A stretch of 64,000 nucleotides of DNA from NCBI GenBank assembly GCA_049511715.1, contig JBEKXU010000012.1, positions 1 to 64,000 on the forward strand, written 5' to 3'. Below the pieces are notes generated by a model that did not search any database, was not told the origin of the DNA, and worked only from the letters and a program-made list of their open reading frames with translations. Positions 53,112 through 61,217 of this stretch are shown here, in pieces; position 1 is the stretch's first letter, and the number at the start of each line of letters is the position of its first letter. The DNA is from JBEKHT01 sp049511715. GTDB lineage: Bacteria > Chloroflexota > Anaerolineae > Anaerolineales > RBG-16-64-43. Both the position numbers and the translations under genes were made by a program.

Positions 53112-55838
53112 ATGCAGAAACGGCCGTACGACCACGTCGATGAGGCCATTAGACTTGCCGAGGCTGGGAATCTTGAGCCTGCCGAGGCGGCGTTCAAGAA
53201 AGGCGTTGAGGAATACGAGCGCCAGGAACCGGAAGGTCTCTCGTTTGCCCTTGGACGACTTGGTGCCTTCTACATTGAGCAAGGGCGACCGGACGAAGCC
53301 CTAGCAGTGCTGAGGAATGCTGCCGCAGCGTGGGATCCTCCCCCCGCGGTCTTCTCCGATCTGTGTGGCCTGCTGGCTGAGAGGGGCGAGCTCGATGAGC
53401 TCTTTCGGACCCTGGATACGTGGAGGCAGATCGAGGGTGAGCGGGTGAAGCGCTGGGCAGAAACCACCGATCAGGGACAGACTGATCGCTACCTTCAAGG
53501 ACCTGCGTGGTGCGCTTTGGGTATCGCGGCGGAACATGCGGGGAAGGGTGACCTTGGTACAACGATCGCCTTGGTGGATCGATTGCTCCCCTGGCTTCGG
53601 GCCCAGGGGATGGAGGAGGCTTACTGGCGAGCGCGAGGCCTTACAGGATCCGCCCACGAGCACGCTGGAGATCTGGAGACTGCGTTGAAGCAGTACTCCC
53701 AGGCAGTCGAAGAGGGATCTACCGACCGGGCGACCTTTTCCCGACTTCTCATCAACCTAGAAAAGCGAAAGGAGTATCCGCAGGCCCTCGCTGTCTGTGA
53801 GCGTGCCATGACGCTCAAGCCCGACGCCAATTGGCTCCTGGACTTACGCAAACGGCGGGCGCGGTTGGAGTCGAGAGCGGGAGGGGGCAAGTCCCTCAGT
53901 GCGGAGGTGATACCGGAGTTCTCCGTGCACTTGGGCGAGAACCTCATCAGCCTAAGAGCGCAACGGAAGGTCTCTCCAATGCCCCAGGCCTTCGTACTCC
54001 ACGCAGGCTCCGGACTGGCATTCCTCTCCCAGGGGGGCAATATACCCAGGCTCTCGGCCTATCCCGTCGTCGATGGCGATGCCCGCTGGAGAGTGGAATG
54101 TGATGTCTCTGGCTTGGCAGTTGGAGGCGACACGCTGCTTGCCTGGACGCGCACTGGGCCAGTTGGAGGGGGGCCGACGACGCTGAGTTTCTACGACCTC
54201 AATGGCAACTTGCGGGCGACATCTTCAGTCCCCGACGCCATCAGCCAAGTGGCCGGCCACGGCCAGGGGTTCTACGTTGGCTGCAGGGATGGTGTGCTTC
54301 ACTCCTTTGGCGCCGATGGTTGTCGCAAGTGGGAGAATCGCGTGCCGGGGTCTGAAGGTCATCCTAACTCACCCTACCTGCGGCCGTGTCCCTACTATGT
54401 TCAGACGGACCAGCAGGGGAGCTTCGTTGTCTACTCCAGCTTCAACACGGTCGAGGCAATCGACTCCGCAGGCAAGCGCAAGTGGCAGTGGCAGGGTACC
54501 GAGAAGCCAAGCACGCAGCGCCTCTCTTCAGGGGGCATCATGTTGCAGATCAGCATCAGCGCTGGTCCCCCGTCCGTGAGGGCGCTTGCGGTGGCTCCGG
54601 ATGGATCGGGGTTGCTGGTCACAACCGAGCAAGGGGTCTACTGGCTTGATGGTCAAACCGGAAGGGCGCGCTCGGTTACATGCCCCAAGGAAACGAGCCG
54701 GGCATGGCTCGGCTCACCTGCCTCAGACAACGTCATCTTTCTCTCGAAAGATGGACTCCATATCTACAAGGCTGGAAGGTCGATCGGCACCGTCGGTAGC
54801 GTCGAGTACGGGGCCAGTGTCACAAATTGCCCCGAACGGCCCCTGTATGCGATCTGTAACCGGCGGGACGTCTGGCTCGTCGATGGGGAGGGCAAGTGGC
54901 CGGTCCGACTGGAATTCGCCCGAAATCCCGTCGGAGTGTGCTTCGCTGGGAGTTTCCTAGTGGTAGTTGCCGGAAGCCTTATCCTGATCGACGTCCAGAA
55001 GGCGCTGGACAGGGTCGGACCGTCGCGTCGCTCCAGGTCCGCCGCAGAGGCTATCGTCGACGTGGCCGGTTCCCCAGCGTTTGCCGAACCGATAGATGCT
55101 ACTGTTGAAACTCCCGTACAGAAGAGGCGTTTGACCGAGCGCACAATCCGGGGCCGGAAATCGCCAGTCCCGGCGAAGGGGAAGGCGCTGTATATCAATC
55201 AGGAGGGAGAGGAGGTCCTGATTGAGGAATTGGCGCTGGGCTATTACCGGGAGCAGAACTATGCAGGGCTGTGGTCGGAGAACGAGTATTGGTGGCAGCT
55301 GATGACACTGCTCTATTGGGACATTGTCTACGCACGCCTCCCCAATGTCTTCGAACCGAGGTTCGGTGAGTTTCCGAGCCGGCTTCAGGACATTCCGCGT
55401 GATATCTTCTCAGCCGAATTCTATTCGCGAAGGAAGGGACTGATCGCCGCCAGGAATGATGCGCTCTGGAGGCCCGGCGTTCTGGGCCTTGGGTCTACCT
55501 CGCCGGAGCAGGAGCTTCGAAAGGCCTGGGGGAGGCATAAAGGCAAGCCGTGCCGGTTCTTCGAGAAGTGGCAGAAGTTCACCGTGGAAGACCTTGCGCT
55601 AGCTGCGAAGGTCCTTGCCCACGATCAACTCGTCGCAATCATGACTCGCCTGCTGGGCAACTTCGGTGAGAACCGGAGGGGATTGCCGGACCTTTTCCTT
55701 GTGAAGGACGACGCTCCGCTGTTCGCGGAAGTCAAAGCGCAACGAGAGAAAGTCAGCCCCGCGCAGGAGGCGTGGCACAAGTACCTTGTCGAGGCAGCTG
55801 GCATTGAAGTGGAAATATGTCGTGTGGTGGAAATGTGA
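53112..55838 (+). CDS. TPR / beta-propeller / FAN1-like VRR-NUC nuclease fusion
   Basis: A 908-residue passenger in three parts. Residues 1-240 contain TPR-like helices (AEAGNLEPAEAAFKKGVEEY, LEKRKEYPQALAVCERAMTL). About 265-640 is a PQQ/WD-type propeller with repeated blades (VDGDARWRVECDVSGLAVGG, DGVLHSFGADGCRKWENRVP, AIDSAGKRKWQWQG). The C-terminal ~220 residues match the FAN1 nuclease core: LALGYYREQNYAGLWSENEY then WWQLMTLLYWDIVY, and the PD-(D/E)xK VRR-NUC end GLPDLFLV (D) ... FAEVKAQ (E, K), followed by SPAQEAWHKYL. All catalytic residues are there. FAN1 enzymes cut branched DNA; fusion to sensor-like repeats suggests a triggered defence nuclease (inference). ATG at 53112 has GGAG upstream. 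Confidence 0.82.
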   Translation: MQKRPYDHVDEAIRLAEAGNLEPAEAAFKKGVEEYERQEPEGLSFALGRLGAFYIEQGRPDEALAVLRNAAAAWDPPPAVFSDLCGLLAERGELDELFRTLDTWRQIEGERVKRWAETTDQGQTDRYLQGPAWCALGIAAEHAGKGDLGTTIALVDRLLPWLRAQGMEEAYWRARGLTGSAHEHAGDLETALKQYSQAVEEGSTDRATFSRLLINLEKRKEYPQALAVCERAMTLKPDANWLLDLRKRRARLESRAGGGKSLSAEVIPEFSVHLGENLISLRAQRKVSPMPQAFVLHAGSGLAFLSQGGNIPRLSAYPVVDGDARWRVECDVSGLAVGGDTLLAWTRTGPVGGGPTTLSFYDLNGNLRATSSVPDAISQVAGHGQGFYVGCRDGVLHSFGADGCRKWENRVPGSEGHPNSPYLRPCPYYVQTDQQGSFVVYSSFNTVEAIDSAGKRKWQWQGTEKPSTQRLSSGGIMLQISISAGPPSVRALAVAPDGSGLLVTTEQGVYWLDGQTGRARSVTCPKETSRAWLGSPASDNVIFLSKDGLHIYKAGRSIGTVGSVEYGASVTNCPERPLYAICNRRDVWLVDGEGKWPVRLEFARNPVGVCFAGSFLVVVAGSLILIDVQKALDRVGPSRRSRSAAEAIVDVAGSPAFAEPIDATVETPVQKRRLTERTIRGRKSPVPAKGKALYINQEGEEVLIEELALGYYREQNYAGLWSENEYWWQLMTLLYWDIVYARLPNVFEPRFGEFPSRLQDIPRDIFSAEFYSRRKGLIAARNDALWRPGVLGLGSTSPEQELRKAWGRHKGKPCRFFEKWQKFTVEDLALAAKVLAHDQLVAIMTRLLGNFGENRRGLPDLFLVKDDAPLFAEVKAQREKVSPAQEAWHKYLVEAAGIEVEICRVVEM

Positions 55839-55854
55839 GGTGAGGGGATTGTTT

Positions 55855-56046
55855 GCCTGACCACTCGCTAGCGAACGGGGGAGACGTCTGGCGCACGAGA
55901 ACCACCTCGAACTCGAATGTAACAATTGCGTCCACCGTCTCTGCGGACGCGGCTTCCGCCGCTGGGGGAACGCGGGCTTGCCGGCCATCTGAGAGCACAT
56001 GCAATTGTAGTCGCGCCCGCCACGCCGCGACGAGCTGGGCATTCCC
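55855..56046 (+). repeat. Right-arm terminal cassette site (site C), joined to the subterminal repeat
   Basis: Begins GCCTGACCACTCGCTAGCG just after the nuclease gene. After about 70 unrelated bases the conserved block resumes: GACGCGGC with the hairpin GCGGC-ttcc-GCCGC, GGGGGAACGCGGGCTTGCC, GGCCATCTGAGAG. It ends CGCCACGCCGCGACGAGCTG, which is the subterminal inverted repeat next to the terminal repeat and also resembles the second half of site A. Confidence 0.6.
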
Positions 56047-56074
56047 CTTCCCAAATACCATGTCACTTCCATAA

Positions 56075-56164
56075 CCCGACCCGGCCGACCTGAGAGCACT
56101 CTAGATAGTTATTGTCCGCATTTGGTGCAGAAACGGACAGGTGACTGCGGAGTAATACCATGCG
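56075..56164 (-). repeat. Casposon right terminal inverted repeat
   Basis: Ninety bases, exact reverse complement of 39417-39506, ending GTAATACCATGCG at the outer edge. It carries the same internal palindrome TGTCCG-N15-CGGACA. Confidence 0.95.
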
Positions 56165-56180
56165 CATCAGGCTTTTGACG
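56165..56180. repeat. Casposon target-site duplication, right copy
   Basis: CATCAGGCTTTTGACG, identical to 39401-39416. Its last six bases are TTGACG, the -35 box of the promoter at 56175-56203, so the original target was the intergenic region just upstream of that promoter. Confidence 0.93.
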
Positions 56181-56203
56181 CTGGGTTGGGCGGGCGTTAT
56201 ACT
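56175..56203 (+). promoter_or_regulatory. Sigma-70 promoter of the aldehyde dehydrogenase gene
   Basis: TTGACG (56175-56180), 17-base spacer, TATACT (56198-56203), about 120 bases before the gene. Hexamers and spacing are near consensus. The -35 box lies within the casposon target duplication, so insertion kept the promoter core but replaced everything upstream of it. Confidence 0.75.
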
Positions 56204-56325
56204 TTTCGCAGGAGTCCTGTCCAGGGGCCGAGACCCGGTCCCGGAGGGCCTCGCATCCATCCCGCACCAGCCGAGGAACCTCCCGCCTTGGGCGGGAGCA
56301 ACCCCCCTCAGAGGAGATGAGCCCC

Positions 56326-57978
56326 ATGGCACCTCGCAAAGCGGTCAAGACAACCCAGGCTTCACGCAAGACGGTTCGCCGCAGGGCGGCCGCAACGAAG
56401 GCTCGAGCACCCTTCAAGCTGACCTACGCCACCATGTTCAACCCACCGGAAGAGCTTCACCTCAGGTTCGAGGCGGAGCTTGCCAAGGTGAGGGCGCAGT
56501 TCGGGCGCGATCACGGAATGATCATCAACGGCGCGGATCGCTTCAGCCAGGAGAAGCTGGAGGACCGTTCTCCCATCAACACGGACTGGTTGCTGGGCAC
56601 CTTCCAGAAAGGGACGATCCGGGATGTTCAGGAGGCGCTGGCCGCTGCGCGGAGTGCCTTCCCGAGCTGGAGCGGCAGGAGCTGGAAAGATCGTGTGCGA
56701 TTGGTCCGCCGGGTGGCGGCCCAGATTGAGAAGCGCGTGTACGAAATCGGCGCGGTGGTCGCGCTTGAGGTGGGAAAGAACCGGATGGAAGCCCTCGGCG
56801 ATGTTCAGGAAATGGCGGACCTGCTCCACTACGCGTGCGATCAGATGGAGGTCAACGGAGGCTACCTCCACGAAATGGGCCGGGACCCTCTGGTCGGATT
56901 CCAAGCTCAGAATATATCGGTCCTGCGGCCCTACGGGGTATGGATCGTCATCAGTCCGTTCAACTTTCCGGCGGCCCTGGCGGGCGGCCCTTCGGGCGCC
57001 GCTGTGGTCGCAGGGAACTGCGTCGTATTCAAGCCCTCCTCGGACACCCCCTGGACGGGACGCCTGCTCGCCGAGTGCTTCCGCGATGCCGGCCTCCCCG
57101 AGGGCGTCTTCAACTTTGTGACCGGTCCGGGGAGCTCGGTCGGCGAGGAGCTGATCAGCAATCCCGGAGTCGACGGGATCACCTTCACGGGATCCTATGA
57201 CGTCGGAATGCGCATCTATCAGACCTTTGCCAAAGGACGGTACCCTCGGCCGGTGATCCTCGAAATGGGAGGAAAGAATCCGGCGATTGTGACCCGCCAC
57301 GCCAACTTGGAAGACGCTGCCGTGGGGATCATGCGGTCTGCCTTTGGGCTCCAGGGGCAAAAGTGCTCGGCCTGCTCTCGAGTCTTTGTCGAGAGGCCGG
57401 TCCAGGAGGAGTTGGTCCATCGCCTGGTCGACATGACCCGGAAGATCATTGTGGGGGATCCCACCCGGCGCGAGGTCTTCATGGGTCCCCTCATCAATCG
57501 AACTGCCTACGAGAGCTTCCGCAACTACGCGAAGGAGATCTCAAGTTCCGCGAGGTTCCTGACGGGCGGGAACCTGCTCACCCAAGGGGAATTGGCCAAG
57601 GGATATTTCGTCGCGCCGTCGTTGGTGGATCAGTTGCCAATGGCCCACCGTCTTTGGAGGGAAGAGATGTTTGTGCCCATCACAACGATCCAGTCGGTTG
57701 ATACTCTGGAGGAGGCCATGGGGCACGCCAACGACGTCAATTACGGTTTGACGGCGGGGTTCTACGGCAGTCGCCAGGAAGCTCGTTGGTTCTTCGACAA
57801 GATCGAGTCCGGCGTGACCTACGCCAACCGACCGCAAGGGGCAACCACGGGCGCTTGGCCAGGGTTCCAGCCGTTCGGCGGGTGGAAGGGTTCCGGCTCG
57901 AGCGGCAAGAATGCCGGAGGGCTCTACTACCTCCCGCTCTACTTGCACGAGCAGATTCGGACTTTGATCAGCCGCTAG
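56326..57978 (+). CDS. Aldehyde dehydrogenase, 1-pyrroline-5-carboxylate-dehydrogenase-like
   Basis: A 550-residue NAD-dependent dehydrogenase of the RocA/PruA type, oxidising glutamate semialdehyde or a related aldehyde. Seen: VLRPYGVWIVISPFNFPAAL (substrate channel), CVVFKPSSDTPWTG (NAD), GITFTGSYDVGMRIY, general base E in ILEMGGKNPAIV, catalytic Cys in FGLQGQKCSACSR, and PFGGWKGSGSSGKNAGG near the end. The Lys/Arg/Ala-rich first ~30 residues are an extra extension. ATG at 56326 has GAGGAG at nine bases; ATG at 56317 would leave no spacing. The CoA-transferase subunit gene follows 331 bases later, so the genes may form one amino- or organic-acid degradation pathway. Confidence 0.92.
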   Translation: MAPRKAVKTTQASRKTVRRRAAATKARAPFKLTYATMFNPPEELHLRFEAELAKVRAQFGRDHGMIINGADRFSQEKLEDRSPINTDWLLGTFQKGTIRDVQEALAAARSAFPSWSGRSWKDRVRLVRRVAAQIEKRVYEIGAVVALEVGKNRMEALGDVQEMADLLHYACDQMEVNGGYLHEMGRDPLVGFQAQNISVLRPYGVWIVISPFNFPAALAGGPSGAAVVAGNCVVFKPSSDTPWTGRLLAECFRDAGLPEGVFNFVTGPGSSVGEELISNPGVDGITFTGSYDVGMRIYQTFAKGRYPRPVILEMGGKNPAIVTRHANLEDAAVGIMRSAFGLQGQKCSACSRVFVERPVQEELVHRLVDMTRKIIVGDPTRREVFMGPLINRTAYESFRNYAKEISSSARFLTGGNLLTQGELAKGYFVAPSLVDQLPMAHRLWREEMFVPITTIQSVDTLEEAMGHANDVNYGLTAGFYGSRQEARWFFDKIESGVTYANRPQGATTGAWPGFQPFGGWKGSGSSGKNAGGLYYLPLYLHEQIRTLISR

Positions 57979-58309
57979 AGCGTGCCCCTGCTCGGCCTCG
58001 GCAGCGGCTCAGTCCGCGGCGAAGCGCGTCCAGGGGAGGGCAGGCGATTTTCGGAGTCTGGTCACCGTGGTCGCGTCGGTCTGCGGGGGCAACCAGGGCT
58101 CGAACCACGGTCTCCTGCGCCCAATCCTTCTGGTTGGGATTTGAATGAGCTGGTGCTGACGCGGCGGACGAGAGATGCCCTCTCCGAGGCCGTCAGCCAG
58201 GCGGGCCCCATCCGGGAGCGATGGCCGTGCAAGGGTACGGCCGGGGCTCGGGGGGCTGGATCAGGGAACGCGGGACCTCGAACCCTGCGAATCTTTCTTG
58301 AGTGGCCTG
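57979..58309. other. Gene-free stretch before the CoA-transferase gene
   Basis: No gene or RNA is supported. On the minus strand near 58104 the phrase GTGGTTCGAGCCC resembles a tRNA T-loop, but its stem has two mismatches and no other arm is found. Confidence 0.45.
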
Positions 58310-59212
58310 ATGAGCAAACTCCTTCCCCTTCCCGAGGCGGTGAATCGGCTCGTCCACGATGGCGATCTAGTCTATGCGGCGGGTTTCACCCACCTAATCC
58401 CCTTCGCCGTGGCTCACGAGATCATTCGTCAAGGCCGCAAGAATCTGACACTGGCCCGGGCCACCCCGGATCTGATCTATGACCAAATGGTCGCCGCCGG
58501 TTGCGCGAAGAAAGTGATCTTCTCCTATACCGGAAACCCCGGTGTGGGCTCGCTGCGGATTGTGCGCGCCGCGATCGAGGCGGGTGAACTGGAGTTCGAG
58601 GAATACTCCCATTTCGCGATGATTGCTCGTCTGAGCGCGGCGGCCAGCGGCCTGCCCTTCCTGCCGATGATGCCGGTCGGAACAGAAGATCTGGCGCGGG
58701 TCAATCCGCACTACCGCAAAGTTGTCGATCCCTTTTCGGGCCAGGAGCTCAATGCCGTCCCCGCGCTTCATCCGGATGTGGCCATCGTCCATGCCCAGCG
58801 TGCGGATACGAATGGCAACGTCCAGATCTGGGGCATCCTGGGTGAGCAAAAAGAGGCCGCGTTCGCAGCGGCCCGGGTAATGGTCACCGCAGAGGAAATC
58901 GTTGACGAGGAGGTGATTCGCTCCGACCCCAATCGCACCCTCATTCCCTCCATTGTGGTTAGCGCGGTCTGCCATGTGCCTTACTGTGCTCATCCCTCCT
59001 ACGCGCAGGGTTACTACGACCGAGACAATGAGTTCTACCTGCAATGGGACCAGATCTCCTCTGACCGCCAAGCAACCCGGGCCTGGTTGGACGAATGGGT
59101 GATGGGAGTCAAGGACCGGGAAGAGTACTGGCAGAAACTGGGCGGGGACGTTCGAGCGCGCTTAGCGGTGAAGCCTCATTGGAGCCGGCCGGTCAACTAC
59201 GGGGAGTTCTAG
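58310..59212 (+). CDS. Family I CoA-transferase, subunit A
   Basis: A 300-residue alpha subunit of the glutaconate/3-oxoacid CoA-transferase type. LVHDGDLVYAAGFTHLIPFA, LTLARATPDLIYDQMVAAG, IFSYTGNPGVGSLRIVRAAI and FLPMMPVGTEDLARVNPHYR match the family, with PYCAHPSYAQGYYDRDNEFY near the end as in GctA/IpdA-like proteins. The active site forms with subunit B. The ATG at 58310 is chosen because the domain starts there; upstream codons are unlike the family. The partner gene is not adjacent but lies at 60456 behind an opposite-strand metallopeptidase gene. Confidence 0.88.
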   Translation: MSKLLPLPEAVNRLVHDGDLVYAAGFTHLIPFAVAHEIIRQGRKNLTLARATPDLIYDQMVAAGCAKKVIFSYTGNPGVGSLRIVRAAIEAGELEFEEYSHFAMIARLSAAASGLPFLPMMPVGTEDLARVNPHYRKVVDPFSGQELNAVPALHPDVAIVHAQRADTNGNVQIWGILGEQKEAAFAAARVMVTAEEIVDEEVIRSDPNRTLIPSIVVSAVCHVPYCAHPSYAQGYYDRDNEFYLQWDQISSDRQATRAWLDEWVMGVKDREEYWQKLGGDVRARLAVKPHWSRPVNYGEF

Positions 59213-59467
59213 GCCTGGGCCGGAGATGAGGCTCTAAGGAGGGAGGCGCGGGGGAATGAATCCCCTCTCGTGGGTTTCTCCTGGCCCCTTCTCGCATCCC
59301 GCTTCCGCAGTCCCCGACCTTCTTTCTGGCTTGTCTCCCTCGGGAGTTCTTCTCGGTCCTCGGCCGGATCCTAAATTCCCTCCCGATGTACAGGCGGTCT
59401 CCCGCGATACCCGGTCGGCTTTCGTCTTGGGCCGAATGAGGGTTAGGCCGTCGCCGTTCAAATGGGA

Positions 59468-60085
59468 CTAGAGTGAGCGCAGCTCGGCAACGAAGCGCTC
59501 CCAGGGCCCCACCTCCAAATGGGCCTTGAGGCGCAGATAGTAGTCCCGGGCGATTTCCCCCTGTTGTTCCGGATTGAAATCCGCGAGACGCCTTCCTTCT
59601 CGGCCAGCCGTGATCAGGCCCGGTGCCCCTCCGTAATCGTAGGCGAGCGGGCCGAGTCGGAGGAAGGCTTCCAGGGCCTTGGGCAGGTAGCGCCAGCCCA
59701 TATGCCGGTATTGCCAGACGTGGGCGAGCTCATGCACGAGCCAGGCCATGTCTTGGAAACCCCTGGGCGTCTCGTCCTCTCGCGGAATCGATAGGGCCCG
59801 GGAGAAGTAGATTGTTGTCCCCAGGGTGACGGCATGGGCTGGCGGAGGCGGCCGTTGTCGCAGCGCGGCGGCCAGGCGCCCGACCAGGAGAGGCCCGGCC
59901 GCGTTCTCTAACACCCGGACCTCTTCCAAGTCCAGCCCTGGGCCGAATACCAGTCGTGCCTCGTTGGTTTCGGCGAATGAGAGCGATCTCTTCTTCACCG
60001 CGCAATTCTTCCTTGGCAGATCATAGAGGCAGCCGGGCGGTAGGTCAACCGACGGGGGCACAGGGCGTTGCTGTGCCTGAGGCAC
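59468..60085 (-). CDS. HExxH zinc metallopeptidase-like protein
   Basis: A 205-residue protein with WLVHELAHVWQYRHMGWRYL, a classic HExxH zinc site preceded by TIYFSRAL, as in DUF4157-like peptidases. The N-terminal region and the helical C-terminus (AFLRLGPLAYDYGGAPGLIT) have no catalytic motif; the third zinc ligand is not certain. It is on the opposite strand between the two CoA-transferase subunit genes, which are normally contiguous, so it may be a later insertion or inversion. Cellular target unknown. Confidence 0.78.
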   Translation of the reverse strand: MPQAQQRPVPPSVDLPPGCLYDLPRKNCAVKKRSLSFAETNEARLVFGPGLDLEEVRVLENAAGPLLVGRLAAALRQRPPPPAHAVTLGTTIYFSRALSIPREDETPRGFQDMAWLVHELAHVWQYRHMGWRYLPKALEAFLRLGPLAYDYGGAPGLITAGREGRRLADFNPEQQGEIARDYYLRLKAHLEVGPWERFVAELRSL

Positions 60086-60455
60086 TCTGGTATATTGGCG
60101 CCGCCAACCGAACGGCGGCGCGTCGGGTTGCCATTACCGCCATGAGAACTTGGTTTTCTGCGGCAGGCGACCGGCAGGTGTCGACGGGCAACCCCGGCTT
60201 GGTTCGAATTGGCTCGGCGCAGTCCGGCCCGAGGTCCTGCTCTCGCTCCGGCATGGCGGAGCCTTCGGCTGGGTGCTCGTCGGCGTGTGGCGAGAGCAGG
60301 GACGCTTTCCAGACGTGGCACAACCGCCTGTCCCTTTCGGCGCCTGAGGCGGGGCGGGCGCGAGCGGTGAAAAGGGAGCGGGGCCGCCCGGCTCGAGCCC
60401 TTGTGGCCGCTGTTCTCCCTATTTGGGTCAGGCGGCCCGCGGCCGAGGAAACATT

Positions 60456-61217
60456 ATGAACGACTACACGCCTTCCGAACTGATGACCGTGAACGCCGCT
60501 CGACTTCTCCGGGACGGGGACGTCGTGATGGTGGGCGTCGGTTTGCCCAACCTGGCCTGCAACCTCGCGCGCCGTACGCGGGCTCCGAACCTGGTCATGA
60601 TTTATGAGGCTGGTGTGATCGGGGCCCAGCCTGCCCGTCTGCCCCTCTCGATCGGCGACCCCACGCTGGTCAGCGGCGCAACCTCGATCTGCAGCTTCTA
60701 CGAACTCTTTGCCTTCTATCTGCAGAGGGGCTTGGTTAACGTAGGCTTCATGGGGGGTGCTCAGATCGACCGCTATGGCAATGTCAATGCCACCGTCATC
60801 GGCGATTATCGGCATCCGAAAGTTCGCCTGCCCGGGTCGGGAGGGGCCGCGGAGATCGCCGCCTGGGCCGACCGTTGCTACTTCATCACCCCCCACGAGA
60901 AGCGCCGTTTTCCCCCCAAAGTGGACTTCATCACTTCCGCTGGCTTCCTGGGAGGACGGCAAGAGAGGAAGTCCACCGGGGTTCGGGGCGGCGGCCCCTT
61001 GGCCGTGGTGACCGATCTCGGCGTGATGGAGCCGGACGAAAGCGGGGAGCTCATCCTCACGGCGATTCACCCCGGTTGCACAGCAGAGCAGGCTGTTGCC
61101 AACACCGGCTGGCCTCTCAAGATCTCTTCGCGCCTGACCACCACCGACCGGGTTACGGACGAAGAGCTTCTCATTCTCCGTGAAGAACTGGACCCGAAAC
61201 GGATTTATCTCTCCTAG
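60456..61217 (+). CDS. Family I CoA-transferase, subunit B
   Basis: A 253-residue beta subunit. DVVMVGVGLPNLACNLARRT, then MIYEAGVIGAQPARLPLSIG, whose glutamate fits the catalytic residue that forms the glutamyl-CoA intermediate, then GFMGGAQIDRYGNVNATVIG and LPGSGGAAEIAAWADRCYFI. The catalytic Glu argues for a true transferase over an IpdB-type hydrolase, in which it is lost. GAGGAA lies seven bases before the ATG at 60456. Its partner A is 1.2 kb upstream. Confidence 0.88.
   Translation: MNDYTPSELMTVNAARLLRDGDVVMVGVGLPNLACNLARRTRAPNLVMIYEAGVIGAQPARLPLSIGDPTLVSGATSICSFYELFAFYLQRGLVNVGFMGGAQIDRYGNVNATVIGDYRHPKVRLPGSGGAAEIAAWADRCYFITPHEKRRFPPKVDFITSAGFLGGRQERKSTGVRGGGPLAVVTDLGVMEPDESGELILTAIHPGCTAEQAVANTGWPLKISSRLTTTDRVTDEELLILREELDPKRIYLS

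Larger units (their letters stand above)
39417..56164. mobile_element. Casposon (Cas1-encoding self-synthesising transposon), 16,748 bp
   Basis: A complete element: 90-bp perfect terminal inverted repeats, 16-bp target duplication, solo cas1 (41379-42941) and family B DNA polymerase (47242-50577), the two genes that define casposons, plus HTH and HNH-like genes common in them. There is no cas2, no CRISPR array and no other transposase. Layout: left passengers (minus strand), promoter-like repeat, cas1 and an HTH gene (minus), a divergent core operon ending in polB (plus), a second promoter-like repeat, right passengers (plus). Cas1 would act as integrase on the terminal repeats. Terminal identity and an intact duplication suggest recent insertion. 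Confidence 0.94.

Noticed and set aside
58085..58125. tRNA on the minus strand (GTGGTTCGAGCCC)
   Set aside because: T-stem has two mismatches and there is no D-arm, anticodon arm or matching acceptor.
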